The position numbers and the translations under genes were made by a program. Positions 16,437 through 24,770 of a stretch of DNA of 32,837 nucleotides are shown here, piece after piece (within the stretch, counting starts at the first letter, position 1; each line of letters opens with the position of its first letter). This DNA comes from Actinobacteria bacterium UBA2184. Lineage in GTDB: Bacteria; Actinomycetota; Coriobacteriia; Anaerosomatales; Anaerosomataceae. The notes beneath the pieces were generated by a model. It saw only the letters and a program-made list of their open reading frames with translations, was not told the origin of the DNA and ran no database searches. The stretch covers positions 59,327 through 92,163 of the forward strand of contig DCVQ01000020.1 of NCBI GenBank assembly GCA_002328745.1. Reading direction: 5' to 3'.

Positions 16437-16982
16437 TCAGGCGGGAACGACGCCCGCGCCGCGGAGCGCCCGCGCGATGCCGAGCGCGACCGCGGCCTTG
16501 GCGGCGTCGACGAGCACGAACGGCGCCACCGCAAGCGCGAAGGCGTCCGCCGCGCTCCGGCCGGTAGTGAGCGCGAACCATGCCCAGCCCGATCCGTACA
16601 CCACGAGCAGCAGGATGACGAGGGCGGGCACGTCCGCCACCAGCGGAGAGCGCGCCGGCCGCGCCACGAGCCGCCGCACCGCGGCGCCGGCCGCCGCCCC
16701 GAGCGCGAAACCGGCGATGAACCCGCCGGTCGGCCCGAGCAGCACGCCCGGGCCCGCGCCGCCGCCCGCGAACACCGGCAGGCCGATGGTTCCGAGCGCC
16801 AGGTACAGCACGCCGGCGCCGAGCGCCTCCGCCGGAGACAGCACGAGAGCCGCCACCGCGACGACGAGCACCTGCAGCGTCACGGGCACCGGCCCGATGG
16901 GGAGCACGACGAGCGCGCTCGCGCCGAGCAGCGCGGCGACGAGCGCGGCGCGCAGCAGCGACGTGGTGCGGGAGCGTGGCAC
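16437..16982 (-). CDS. bioY: Biotin transporter substrate-binding protein BioY
   Basis: Membrane protein of 181 residues with about six helices, the S-component of ECF-type biotin transporters; some BioY proteins work alone. Family marks are PVPVTLQVLVV (31-41), the following ALVLSPAEALGAGVLYLALGT, GLPVFAGG (67-74) and LLGPTGGFIAGF (81-92). The GTG start has GAGGGAGG five bases upstream. No bioM or bioN lies next to it, so it either acts alone or uses a shared energising module elsewhere. A BirA-type operator and a matching promoter lie immediately upstream, so biotin supply should control it. Confidence 0.95.
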   Translation of the reverse strand: MPRSRTTSLLRAALVAALLGASALVVLPIGPVPVTLQVLVVAVAALVLSPAEALGAGVLYLALGTIGLPVFAGGGAGPGVLLGPTGGFIAGFALGAAAGAAVRRLVARPARSPLVADVPALVILLLVVYGSGWAWFALTTGRSAADAFALAVAPFVLVDAAKAAVALGIARALRGAGVVPA

Positions 16983-16993
16983 GGGAGCCTCCC

Positions 16994-17024
16994 TCGTAAA
17001 CAGCCTACAGAATGGCGTTTACGA
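16994..17024. promoter_or_regulatory. bioY: BirA operator upstream of bioY
   Basis: TCGTAAAC (16994-17001) and GTTTACGA (17017-17024) form a perfect inverted repeat with a 15-base spacer. This agrees with the known bacterial BirA box (TTGTAAAC-N14-16-GTTTACAA type). It lies 12 bases before the bioY start, and one half overlaps the bioY -10 hexamer. The adjacent birA gene encodes a BirA with a DNA-binding domain, so repression by biotinyl-AMP-bound BirA is the obvious reading. Confidence 0.85.
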
Positions 17025-17049
17025 TAGGGCGCCAACGCCCTGCGGTCAA
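17021..17049 (-). promoter_or_regulatory. bioY: bioY promoter
   Basis: On the minus strand TTGACC (17049-17044) is followed after exactly 17 bases by TATCGT (17026-17021). The -35 hexamer overlaps the birA stop codon and the -10 overlaps the operator half-site, so bound BirA would block RNA polymerase. The start point should fall near 17014. Confidence 0.7.
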
Positions 17050-18017
17050 CGCGCGGCGCTGCGCAGGGTCACCTCTCCCGCCGCCACGCTCCGCGTCCCG
17101 TCCTGGCCGGCCACGACGAGCGAGCCGTCGTCGGCCACGCGCTCCGCGACGCCCGCGGCGACCAGCGCCCCCGTGGCATCGCGCACGATCACGTCGCGCC
17201 CTGTCAGCACGTCGCGCGCGCGATACGCGGCCGCGAGGCCGCCCGGGAAGCCCGCGCCCAGGAACTCCCGGTACGCCGCCGCGATGCCGTCGAGCAGCGC
17301 CGCGGCCACGACCGGCACCCGCACGTCGGGCACCTGCTCGCGCACCGCGGCGAAGTCCGCACCGGGAGCCCCGACGACGTTCACGCCGCACCCCGCGACG
17401 ACCCACTCGGTGCGATCGGCCTCCGCGGTCATCTCGAGGAGGATCCCGCCGAGCTTGCGACCCGCGACCTCCAGGTCGTTGGGCCACTTGAGCCCCGCCT
17501 CCGCGCCGAGCGAATCCAGCGCCCGAGCGGTCCCGACGGCGAGAGCGAGCGACAGCCCGCCGAGAGCGACGGGCGCGAGCGGCGGGCGCAGCACGCACGA
17601 GACGTACGCTCCCCCCGGCGGCGACTCCCACACCCGGCCGAAGCGCCCCCGGCCCGCCCTCTGCCGCGCAGCCACGACTGCGGTCCCCTCGGGCACGCCC
17701 GCACGCGCAAGGCGCTTGGCCTCGTCGTTGGTGGAGCCGAGCGCGTCGGCCCCCTCGCACGCGACCCACAGGGGATCGGCGAGCAGCGGGCCGACCTCCT
17801 CGGGAATGCACGCATCTGGCGCGCCGAGCAGGCGGTAACCGACGCGAGGGAGCGACTCGATCTCGTAACCGAGCGCCCGCAGCGCCGTCACGTGCTTGCC
17901 GATCGCCACGCGCGAGACGCCGAGCTCGTGGGCGAGCGTCTCGCCCGAGACGCCGCGTTCTCCCGCCTGCGCCAGAGCGCGGGCGATAGCCGCCCTACGC
18001 GACAGGAGGAGCGCCAT
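17046..18017 (-). CDS. birA: Bifunctional biotin-protein ligase / biotin operon repressor
   Basis: 323 residues. An N-terminal winged helix (about 8-63; LAHELGVSRVAIGKHVTALR is the DNA-reading part) makes it a regulator as well as an enzyme. The ligase domain has STNDEA (95-100), the adenylate loop QRAGRGRFGR (119-128), KWPNDLEV (177-184) and GGILLEM (190-196), then GCGVNV (209-214); an SH3-like C-terminal domain follows. It joins biotin to carboxyl carriers via biotinyl-AMP and, as dimer, should bind the operator found upstream of bioY. The ATG overlaps the end of the DedA gene by 23 bases. Confidence 0.96.
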   Translation of the reverse strand: MALLLSRRAAIARALAQAGERGVSGETLAHELGVSRVAIGKHVTALRALGYEIESLPRVGYRLLGAPDACIPEEVGPLLADPLWVACEGADALGSTNDEAKRLARAGVPEGTAVVAARQRAGRGRFGRVWESPPGGAYVSCVLRPPLAPVALGGLSLALAVGTARALDSLGAEAGLKWPNDLEVAGRKLGGILLEMTAEADRTEWVVAGCGVNVVGAPGADFAAVREQVPDVRVPVVAAALLDGIAAAYREFLGAGFPGGLAAAYRARDVLTGRDVIVRDATGALVAAGVAERVADDGSLVVAGQDGTRSVAAGEVTLRSAAR

Positions 18018-18729
18018 CGCGGGCCTCCGTGCGATCGCCGGCCGCCTCGAGAACGGCCTCGAGCGCGTCCTCGACGTCGGCCTCCTCCACCAGCTTCTCG
18101 ACGCGGCGGCTGATGAGCTTGTGACGGCCCCAGATGAGGAACACGATCATCGCAAGCAGCACGCCGAATCCGGCCCAGGTGAGGTTCGTGGCGATCTTCC
18201 GAGCGACGTCGAAGTTGTCGGCGAAGATGCGGCCCAGCACGATCATGAGAGTCGTATAGATCGAGGCGCCGAGAAAGGTGTAGAGCTCGAACTTCCAGAG
18301 TCGCATGTGCGAGGCGCCGGCGATGACCGGCACGAAGTTCTTGAAGCCCGCCGCGAACCGCGACACCAGCACGGTCTTGTCGCCGTGGTTCTCGAAGTAC
18401 TCCTCGGCCGCCCTGATGCGGTCCTCGTCGAAGATCTTGCTGCCCCACTTGAGGAGCGCCTTGCGCCCGCCGTGACGGCCGTAGAGGTACGAGAGGTTGC
18501 TGCCGGTCATCGTGCCGAGCAGCGAGCACGCCGCTACGATCCAGGGGTTGAGCGATCCGCGCACCGTGAAGAATCCGGCCGCCATGACGACCGTCTCCCC
18601 CGGCGTGAACGAGCCGACGATGAAGATGTTCTCCGAGATGGTGAACGCCACCGTGATGAGGTATCCCCACGCGTTCAGCGCGGCGAGGAACCAGTCGAGC
18701 GGCGCGAACCCGGTCTGCGGCACGTTCAC
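17995..18729 (-). CDS. DedA-family membrane protein
   Basis: 244 residues from a GTG at 18729 (another GTG lies at 18723). The DedA/VTT core shows ISENIFIVGSFTPGET (31-46), a glycine-rich segment at 72-88 ending GRHGGRK, and RFAAGFKNFVPVIAGASHM (124-142), the equivalent of the R-F-x-P-G-x-R-x4-P-x2-A-G motif. Four to five membrane segments and a charged C-terminal tail (about 200-244) are visible. DedA proteins include flippases of undecaprenyl phosphate or phosphatidylethanolamine; which lipid applies here is not shown. The start overlaps the stop of the upstream membrane protein as GTGA, so the two are coupled and may work together. Confidence 0.9.
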   Translation of the reverse strand: MNVPQTGFAPLDWFLAALNAWGYLITVAFTISENIFIVGSFTPGETVVMAAGFFTVRGSLNPWIVAACSLLGTMTGSNLSYLYGRHGGRKALLKWGSKIFDEDRIRAAEEYFENHGDKTVLVSRFAAGFKNFVPVIAGASHMRLWKFELYTFLGASIYTTLMIVLGRIFADNFDVARKIATNLTWAGFGVLLAMIVFLIWGRHKLISRRVEKLVEEADVEDALEAVLEAAGDRTEARDGAPPVA

Positions 18730-19163
18730 GAGCCGTCACCGGTCCCCGACCACTCGGCCCACTGCACGTAGCGCGGGAACAGGTAGACGAACCCCCCGAG
18801 GGTGATGGCGAGCAGCAGGTAGAAGTCCCACACCTGGCGGGTGACGAACGCCAGCACCGCACCGATCGCGACGGGCATGAGCGCGCAGGTGAGGAGCGTC
18901 CACGAGAGCGAGACCAGGCTCGCGAGCGGCACCGGGCGCCGCGCCGCCTCGCGTGTCCTCGCCGAGTGGCCGGCTACGAGCGCCGCCGCGGCGACCGCGA
19001 CGAACAGGAACCTTCCCGACGTGTCGGGCACCGGCCCTGCGGTCCACCACTCGCTCGTGCTGGCCGCCTGCACCGCCGCCGTCAGCGCAAGCGGCAGCAG
19101 CAGAGCCGGCGCCGCTCGGCGAACCCATCGCAAGTAGGCTTCACGGAGTTCTGGCGGCGTCAT
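18726..19163 (-). CDS. Small four-helix membrane protein, unknown function
   Basis: 145 residues from the ATG at 19163, which is preceded by GAGGGAG. Four hydrophobic stretches at about 16-33, 51-66, 80-106 and 112-130 are separated by short basic loops (HSARTREAARR), and the tail YVQWAEWSGTGDGS is soluble. I do not recognise the family. The gene is translationally coupled to the DedA gene (four-base overlap). A longer in-frame opening to 20390 exists but lies antisense to the real nadC and nadB reading and has no family sequence, so it is ignored. Confidence 0.75.
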   Translation of the reverse strand: MTPPELREAYLRWVRRAAPALLLPLALTAAVQAASTSEWWTAGPVPDTSGRFLFVAVAAAALVAGHSARTREAARRPVPLASLVSLSWTLLTCALMPVAIGAVLAFVTRQVWDFYLLLAITLGGFVYLFPRYVQWAEWSGTGDGS

Positions 19164-19187
19164 GGCTCCCTCAGGTGATGATCGAGT

Positions 19188-19204
19188 GGGGCAGGTCCTG
19201 CCCC
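19188..19204. repeat. Near-perfect 17-base palindrome upstream of the small membrane protein gene
   Basis: GGGGCAGG and CCTGCCCC flank a single central base. It lies 25 bases before the ATG at 19163, in the 155-base gap after nadC. On the minus strand a TGG-TACGCT sequence (extended -10-like) lies at about 19215-19223 just upstream, so the palindrome would fall around the transcription start, as an operator would. Weak evidence for both. Confidence 0.3.
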
Positions 19205-19318
19205 GTCTGCCGAGCGTACCATGCCCGGACCTGCGAGGGGCACCGATAACGCCTGCGGAAAGGCCGCATCTCGACCGCCGGGACTCCGTAGCGGCCCACA
19301 AGTCGTCCTGTCGGCGGC

Positions 19319-20221
19319 TCAGTCGAGATCGAGTGCGACATCGAGCGGCCGCGCGAGCGTCAGCGCGCTCGTGGAGACGCGGTCCACGCGGGTCGCAGCG
19401 AGGCCCGGCAGCCGCCCGAAGGTGATGCCCCCGGACGCCTCGGTCAAGCACGCCCGCTCGCCGGCCGCCTCGCGCACGGCGACGACCGCCGAGGCGAGCG
19501 TCGCATCGTCCATGTTGTCGAGCAGCACGATGTCGGCCCCGGCTCGCGCCGCATCGGCCGCCTGTTCGATCGTGTCGGCCTCGCACTCCACGACCAGGTC
19601 GGGGTACCTGGTCCGCGCCGCCCGGACCGCCTCGGCCACGCCCCCCGAGGCCGCGATGTGGTTGTCTTTGATGAGGACCATGTCGTACAGGCCCGCCCGG
19701 TGGTTCACCGCGCCGCCCACCCGCACCGCATGCTTCGACAGCTCGCGCAGCCCCGGCAGCGTCTTGCGGGTGTCGGTCACCACGAGCGACGGGCCCGCCG
19801 CCTCCTGCCACCGCCGGGCTTCGGTCGCGATGCCCGAGAGCACCATCATCAAGTCGAGCGCCGACCGCTCGCCTGCAAGAATCACGCGCGCGGGGCCGGC
19901 GATCTCGAGGACGGACGTCCCGGCCTCCACGATGGCGCCCTCGGCTACCAGCGGATCGCACTCGACCGGTTCGGACGCACAGGCACGGGAGAGAAGCTCG
20001 AAGAGGCGTGCCACCACCGGCAACCCGCAGACGACGCCCGCCGAGCGCATGACCACGCGGCCGCTCACTTCCGCGACGACGACCGTCGCCGTCGAGGTCA
20101 CGTCGGCGTCGAGCAGATCCGGCGAAGCCAGCCGGGGATCGAGGATACGCAGCGCGGACACGCCGAGGTCCTCGGCAAGAGCGGCCGCGATCACCTCGTC
20201 GGCATCGGGCGTTCGGAGCAT
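19319..20221 (-). CDS. nadC: Nicotinate-nucleotide pyrophosphorylase (carboxylating), quinolinate phosphoribosyltransferase
   Basis: Makes nicotinate mononucleotide from quinolinate and PRPP with loss of CO2. The ATG at 20221 shares one base with the nadB stop (TGATG); the protein has 300 residues. Active-site motifs are TDTRKTLPGLRELSKHAV (149-166), NHRAGLYD (173-180), LIKDNHI (183-189), VECEAD, VLLDNM and the C-terminal TEASGGI. Everything expected of the family is present. The far longer open frame upstream runs through nadB in another frame and is not real. Confidence 0.96.
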   Translation of the reverse strand: MLRTPDADEVIAAALAEDLGVSALRILDPRLASPDLLDADVTSTATVVVAEVSGRVVMRSAGVVCGLPVVARLFELLSRACASEPVECDPLVAEGAIVEAGTSVLEIAGPARVILAGERSALDLMMVLSGIATEARRWQEAAGPSLVVTDTRKTLPGLRELSKHAVRVGGAVNHRAGLYDMVLIKDNHIAASGGVAEAVRAARTRYPDLVVECEADTIEQAADAARAGADIVLLDNMDDATLASAVVAVREAAGERACLTEASGGITFGRLPGLAATRVDRVSTSALTLARPLDVALDLD

Positions 20222-21885
20222 CAGACACCTCCTGCCGCGGGCGGGACGTACTCGTGCGCGGGAACGCCCTCCTGCCGCGTCGGCTCGCCCCTCCGGGCGA
20301 CCAGGTGCACGCGCCAGCGTTCGTCGTCCCGTTGGGGGTGGTCGCTCCTGAAGTGGGTGCCGCGGCTCTCTTCGCGGATGAGGGCGCCATCGGAGATGAG
20401 CGCCGCGTTGAGCAGAAGGTTCCGCGTCTCGAGCGCGTAGGGACTGGCTCCGAACGACGAGGAGGCGAGCCCGGCCACGAGGGTGCGGGCCGCGCCGAGG
20501 CTTCCCGCCGAGCGCGTGACCGCGACCGAGAGGCTCATCGCCTCCTGCAGCCGCGCGCGCACGACCCGGGGATCGGTGCCCTCGAACGCGTCGGAGACGG
20601 TCGCCGAGAGGCGGTGCGCGCGCACCCGCTCGCGCTCGCCCTCGAGCGCGCGCACGATGCGCCGCGAGAAGACGAGGCCCTCGAGGAGCGAGTTGCTGGC
20701 GAGGCGGTTGGCGCCGTGGAGACCGGACGCCGAGCACTCGCCGGAGGCGTACAGGCCCGGGAGCGAGCTGCGCCCGTCGGCGTCGACGCGCACGCCGCCC
20801 ACGAGATAGTGCGCCGCAGGCGCGACGGGCACGAGGTCGCGCGACACGTCGTAGCCGGCCTCGCGGCAGCCCTCGGTCACCGTCGGGAACCGCTCGGCAA
20901 GGAACCCGGCGCCGAGGTGTCGCGCGTCGAGCCACACGTTCGGCCGCCCGCAACGGTGCATGACCTTCTCGATCTCGCGGCTCACGATGTCGCGCGGCGC
21001 GAGTTCGGCGAGCGGATGGATACCCGGCATGAAGCGCTCGTACGCGCAGTCGAGCAGGTACGCTCCCTCGCCGCGGAGCGCCTCGGTGATGAGGAACTTC
21101 ACCGTGGCCTCGCTGTCGAGCGCGGTCGGGTGGAATTGCACGAACTCCATGTCGGCGATCTCGGCGCCCGCGCGCCACGCCGCGGCCACGCCGTCGCCCG
21201 TCGCGACGAGCGGGTTGGTGGTGACGCGGTAGACCTGGCCCGACCCGCCGGTGGCGAGCACCACCGCGTCGGCCAGCAGTGCCATCGTCGCGTGGGACCC
21301 GCGATCCATCACGATGGCGCCCACGCAGCGCCCCTCCTCGGTGAGGAGATCGACGAGGAACGTGTCCTCGACGAGCTTGATGTCGGGCGTGCCGCGCACG
21401 ACGCCCGAGAGCGTGTTCTGCACCTCGGCGCCGGTGGCGTCCCCCGAGTGCAGCACGCGCGGAAGGCTGTGACCGCCCTCGCGCGCGAGCGCGACCCCGC
21501 CGCCTTCGGCGCGGTCGAACCGCACGCCGAGCTCCTCGAGCTCGGCCAGGGCATCGGCGGCCTCGGTGACCACCGCGCGCACGACCGCCGGGTCGCACAG
21601 CCCCTGCCCGACCACGAGCGTGTCGGCGAGGTGGAGCTCCACCGAGTCGGCCTCGCCGATCGCGCCGGCGATGCCGCCCTGCGCGTACCACGTGTTGGTG
21701 TCGGCGACCTCCGACTTCGTCACGAGCGTCACCTTGCCGAGCCGCGAGGCGTGAAGCGCCGCGGTGAGGCCCGCGATGCCCGAGCCGATCACGAGCACGC
21801 CCGTGCGCTCCACCGGCATCCGGTCGGTGTCGAACGAGACCAGGTACCGTGCGTCGAGGGCCTGCGGCGGGCTCACGTCTGCCAT
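20221..21885 (-). CDS. nadB: L-aspartate oxidase
   Basis: FAD enzyme of 554 residues that oxidises L-aspartate to iminoaspartate, passed to NadA. The FAD-binding GSGIAGL (34-40) is followed by NTWYAQGGIAGA, FVQFHPTAL, the substrate-binding loop of the succinate dehydrogenase/fumarate reductase family, HYLVGGVRVDADG, and ASGECSASGLHGANRLASNS. A helical C-terminal domain completes it. In anaerobes the electrons can go to fumarate or quinone instead of oxygen (family knowledge). It begins 7 bases after nadA, with AAGGA just before the ATG. Confidence 0.96.
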   Translation of the reverse strand: MADVSPPQALDARYLVSFDTDRMPVERTGVLVIGSGIAGLTAALHASRLGKVTLVTKSEVADTNTWYAQGGIAGAIGEADSVELHLADTLVVGQGLCDPAVVRAVVTEAADALAELEELGVRFDRAEGGGVALAREGGHSLPRVLHSGDATGAEVQNTLSGVVRGTPDIKLVEDTFLVDLLTEEGRCVGAIVMDRGSHATMALLADAVVLATGGSGQVYRVTTNPLVATGDGVAAAWRAGAEIADMEFVQFHPTALDSEATVKFLITEALRGEGAYLLDCAYERFMPGIHPLAELAPRDIVSREIEKVMHRCGRPNVWLDARHLGAGFLAERFPTVTEGCREAGYDVSRDLVPVAPAAHYLVGGVRVDADGRSSLPGLYASGECSASGLHGANRLASNSLLEGLVFSRRIVRALEGERERVRAHRLSATVSDAFEGTDPRVVRARLQEAMSLSVAVTRSAGSLGAARTLVAGLASSSFGASPYALETRNLLLNAALISDGALIREESRGTHFRSDHPQRDDERWRVHLVARRGEPTRQEGVPAHEYVPPAAGGV

Positions 21886-21892
21886 GGGTCCT

Positions 21893-22816
21893 TCAGCCTA
21901 TCTCGGTCATCCGCTGCAGCGACGCGCGCGCTGCGTCCGCCACCTCATCGGGCACCACGATTGCGCGGGCGTCGTCCAGGAGCGCGTCGCGCACGTCCTC
22001 GAGCCGCGTGCGCTTCATGTTGGGGCACACCATCGAAGGGGCGAGCGGGTAGAAGCGCTTGCCGGGGGCGGCCTTCTTGAGGCCGTGCAGCAGCCCTTCT
22101 TCGGTGACCACGATGAACTCGTCGGCGTCGCTCGCCGCGGCGAGCCGGAGCATCTGGCTGGTGGAGAGCACGGCGTCGGCGGCCGCGCTCACCTCGGGCA
22201 GGCACTCGGGGTGCGCGATCACGAGCGCGTCCGGGTGCGCGTCTTTGGCCTCGGCCACGCGCTCGAAGGTCACCGCATCGTGCACGGGGCAACAGCCGTC
22301 CCACAGGATCATCTCGACTTCGGGCAGCTGCGAGCCGATCCACCGTCCGAGATTGCGGTCGGGGCCGAAGAGCACCTGAGGCGCCCCCAGCGAGCGGACG
22401 ACGGCGACGGCGTTGGCCGACGTGCAGCACACGTCGGTGAGCGCTTTGACCTCCGCCGAGGAGTTCACGTACATCACCACCGGCACGCCGGGGTGCTCGG
22501 CCTTCCAGTACGCGAGCTGCGGAGCGGTGATCATGTCGGCCATGGGGCAGCCCGCATCCAGGCGTGGCAACAGCACGGTCTTCTCCGGCGCGAGGATCTT
22601 CGCGGTCTCGGCCATGAACCGCACGCCCGCGAGCACGATGGCGCTCGCATCGGATGCCGCCGCCCGGCGCGCGAGCTCGAGCGAGTCGCCCACCACGTCG
22701 GCGACGTCCTGCACCTCAGGCCGCTGGTAGTTGTGCGCGAAGATCACGGCGTCCCGCTCGCGAGCGAGCATGCGCACCTCGGCGGCGAGCGAGCCGGTGT
22801 CGGGAGTTTCGGACAT
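21893..22816 (-). CDS. nadA: Quinolinate synthase (4Fe-4S)
   Basis: Condenses iminoaspartate with dihydroxyacetone phosphate to quinolinate. 307 residues. The three cluster-binding cysteines can be placed at C90 (DAGCPMAD), C176 (WDGCCPVHD) and C264 (MVCPNMK). The substrate-binding FAHNYQRPEVQD (26-37), GDSLELA (43-49), YVNSSAEVKA (116-125) and CTSANA are present. The ATG directly abuts the panC stop, with GGAGG lying inside the last panC codons. The oxygen-sensitive cluster fits an anaerobic or microaerobic host. Confidence 0.96.
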   Translation of the reverse strand: MSETPDTGSLAAEVRMLARERDAVIFAHNYQRPEVQDVADVVGDSLELARRAAASDASAIVLAGVRFMAETAKILAPEKTVLLPRLDAGCPMADMITAPQLAYWKAEHPGVPVVMYVNSSAEVKALTDVCCTSANAVAVVRSLGAPQVLFGPDRNLGRWIGSQLPEVEMILWDGCCPVHDAVTFERVAEAKDAHPDALVIAHPECLPEVSAAADAVLSTSQMLRLAAASDADEFIVVTEEGLLHGLKKAAPGKRFYPLAPSMVCPNMKRTRLEDVRDALLDDARAIVVPDEVADAARASLQRMTEIG

Positions 22817-23668
22817 CTAGCCTCCTGCCAGCGCGATGTTGTCGATGAGCCGGGTCGCGCCGATGCGCGCAGCGACCAGCGCGCGGGCAGGCACGTCCCC
22901 GACAGCGTCGAGGGGGTCGAGCGTAGCGGCGTCCACGACGAGTGCATAGTCCAGCACCGCAAGCGGTTCGGCGGCGATGCACTCCTCCATGGCGTCCGCC
23001 AGGAGCGCAGCGTCCCGCTCGCCGTCGAGCGCGAGCGTCTCGGCGGTGCGCAGCGAGCGGTAGAGCACGGTGGCGGCAGCGCGCTCCTGCGCCGAGAGGT
23101 ACGCGTTGCGGCTCGACATCGCGAGGCCGTCGGCCTCGCGCACGATGGGGCAGCCCACGACGCGTACCGGCAGGTCGAGATCGCGCGCCATGCGCTTGAC
23201 GACCGCGAGCTGCTGGAAGTCCTTCTCGCCGAAAAACGCAAGATCGGGCTGCGCGATGGAGAAGAGCTTCGCCACCACGGTGCACACGCCGCGGAAGTGC
23301 GTCGGGCGCGTCTCTCCTTCGAGCACGCTCGCGAGCGGACCGGGATCGACCGTCACCTGTGCGTCGGCGGCGTACATGACGGCCGGTGTCGGCGTGAAGA
23401 CGATGTCCGCCCCCTCGGCCCGCAGCACGGCGCTGTCGCCGTCGAGATCGCGCGGATAGGACTCGAAGTCCTCGTCCGGCGCGAACTGCGTGGGGTTCAC
23501 GAAGATCGAGACGATGACGTAGTCGGCACGGCCGCACGCGGCGCGCACCAGGGAGAGGTGGCCTTCGTGCAGCGCTCCCATCGTCGGCACGAGCGCGATG
23601 CGCTTGCCCTCGCGCCGTGCGGCGGAGACGGCCTGGCGGACCTCGTCCTTCGAGCCGAGCAGCTCCAC
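22817..23668 (-). CDS. panC: Pantothenate synthetase (pantoate-beta-alanine ligase)
   Basis: Joins pantoate and beta-alanine with ATP. The GTG at 23668, one base after the panB stop and with GGAGG nine bases upstream, gives 283 residues, the family length. Motifs are PTMGALHEGHLSLVR (28-42), FVNPTQF (56-62), FFGEKDFQQL (145-154) and MSSRNAYLS (184-192). The open frame to 23764 would overlap panB and is not used. Beta-alanine would come from PanD, which is not in the window. Confidence 0.96.
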   Translation of the reverse strand: MELLGSKDEVRQAVSAARREGKRIALVPTMGALHEGHLSLVRAACGRADYVIVSIFVNPTQFAPDEDFESYPRDLDGDSAVLRAEGADIVFTPTPAVMYAADAQVTVDPGPLASVLEGETRPTHFRGVCTVVAKLFSIAQPDLAFFGEKDFQQLAVVKRMARDLDLPVRVVGCPIVREADGLAMSSRNAYLSAQERAAATVLYRSLRTAETLALDGERDAALLADAMEECIAAEPLAVLDYALVVDAATLDPLDAVGDVPARALVAARIGATRLIDNIALAGG

Positions 23669-23669
23669 G

Positions 23670-24554
23670 TCAGTCGGCCTCCAGGGTGAGCGGCAGCGAG
23701 CGCTCGAGTTCGGCGACAGAATCCGCGTCGAGATGCCGCGTCTGCGCCTCGGCGGGGAACGCACCGGCGCGGACGTCCGCCGCGTACGCGGCGACGGCCT
23801 TGGTCATCGCAACCCCGATCTCGGCGTAACGGCGCGCGTGGCGCGGCGTGAAGTCGCCGATGCCGAGCAGATCGTGGAAGACCTGCACCTGCCCGTCGCA
23901 ACCGGCGCCGGCGCCGATGCCGATCGTGGGGATGGCGATCTCCTCCGAGATCATCGCCGCGAGCTCGGCGGGCACGAGTTCCAGCACCACGCCGAACGCG
24001 CCGGCCGCCTCGAGCGCGAGGCAGTCCTGCACGAGCGCGATGCCGGCGGCCGCCGTGGCTCCCTGCAGCTTGTAGCCTCCGAAGACGTTCACCGACTGCG
24101 GCGTCAGACCGACGTGCGCCATCACGGGGATGCCGGCGGTGACGAGCCGCTCGACGAGCGGGGCGACGGACGCTCCGCCCTCGAGCTTCACCGCGTGGGC
24201 ACCGCCCTCGGCGAGCAGACGGGCAGCGTTGGCGACCGCGTCGTCGGGGCTCGCCTGGTAGCTGCCGAACGGCATGTCGGCGACGAGCAGCGCGCGGGAG
24301 ATGCCCCGCGATACCGCGGAGGTCGCGCGGACCATGTCGTCCATCGTAACGGGGAGCGTGCTGTCGAACCCGAGCACGGTCATGCCGAGCGAGTCCCCCA
24401 CGAGCACCGCATCGACACCTGCCGCCTCGGCGATCCGAGCACCCGGCGTGTCGTACGCCGTGAGCATGACGATCGCCTCGTCGGCGTCCTTCATCGCACG
24501 AAACGTCGCGACGGTCACCCGATCGCGGGTCCCGCCGCCAGACACTGCGCTCAT
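23670..24554 (-). CDS. panB: Ketopantoate hydroxymethyltransferase
   Basis: First enzyme of pantothenate synthesis: transfers a hydroxymethyl group from methylenetetrahydrofolate to ketoisovalerate. The ATG at 24554 has a near-perfect AAGGAGG six bases upstream and gives 294 residues. The motifs are LTAYDTPGAR (31-40), LVGDSLGMTVLGFDST (51-66), VKLEGG, MAHVGLTPQSV, and LELVPAELA with the catalytic glutamate. The first gene of a tight panB-panC-nadA-nadB-nadC run on the minus strand. Folate genes that supply its cofactor lie 4 kb away. Confidence 0.96.
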   Translation of the reverse strand: MSAVSGGGTRDRVTVATFRAMKDADEAIVMLTAYDTPGARIAEAAGVDAVLVGDSLGMTVLGFDSTLPVTMDDMVRATSAVSRGISRALLVADMPFGSYQASPDDAVANAARLLAEGGAHAVKLEGGASVAPLVERLVTAGIPVMAHVGLTPQSVNVFGGYKLQGATAAAGIALVQDCLALEAAGAFGVVLELVPAELAAMISEEIAIPTIGIGAGAGCDGQVQVFHDLLGIGDFTPRHARRYAEIGVAMTKAVAAYAADVRAGAFPAEAQTRHLDADSVAELERSLPLTLEAD

Positions 24555-24620
24555 GCCGTGCCTCCTTCCCGCGGTCCCGGCCGAGCCCCCGGTCCAGGCC
24601 GCCCTCACGGATGGGTGATG

Positions 24621-24629
24621 AGTATAGCA
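24621..24629 (-). promoter_or_regulatory. panB: Extended -10 promoter of the panB-nadC operon
   Basis: On the minus strand TGC-TATACT is a strong extended -10. No good -35 hexamer lies at the usual distance, which is acceptable for extended -10 promoters. Transcription would start near 24614, giving a leader of about 60 bases. Confidence 0.5.
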
Positions 24630-24770
24630 CCGGCACAACGGAGGCCTCCCCCGCGATCCGGCCCTACTCGCTTGCCTCGTGCGGGGTTATGCGGTTCGCG
24701 CATGGGAATACTCCCTTCTAGTCACCGAACGGCGGCCAACAGAGGACGAACGGAAGGGTGGTAATCGGGG

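Noticed and set aside
24640..24770. Molybdenum/tungsten cofactor riboswitch upstream of the AOR gene
   Set aside because: The leader of about 130 bases contains G-rich stretches, but I could not match the known conserved segments; a covariance search would be decisive.
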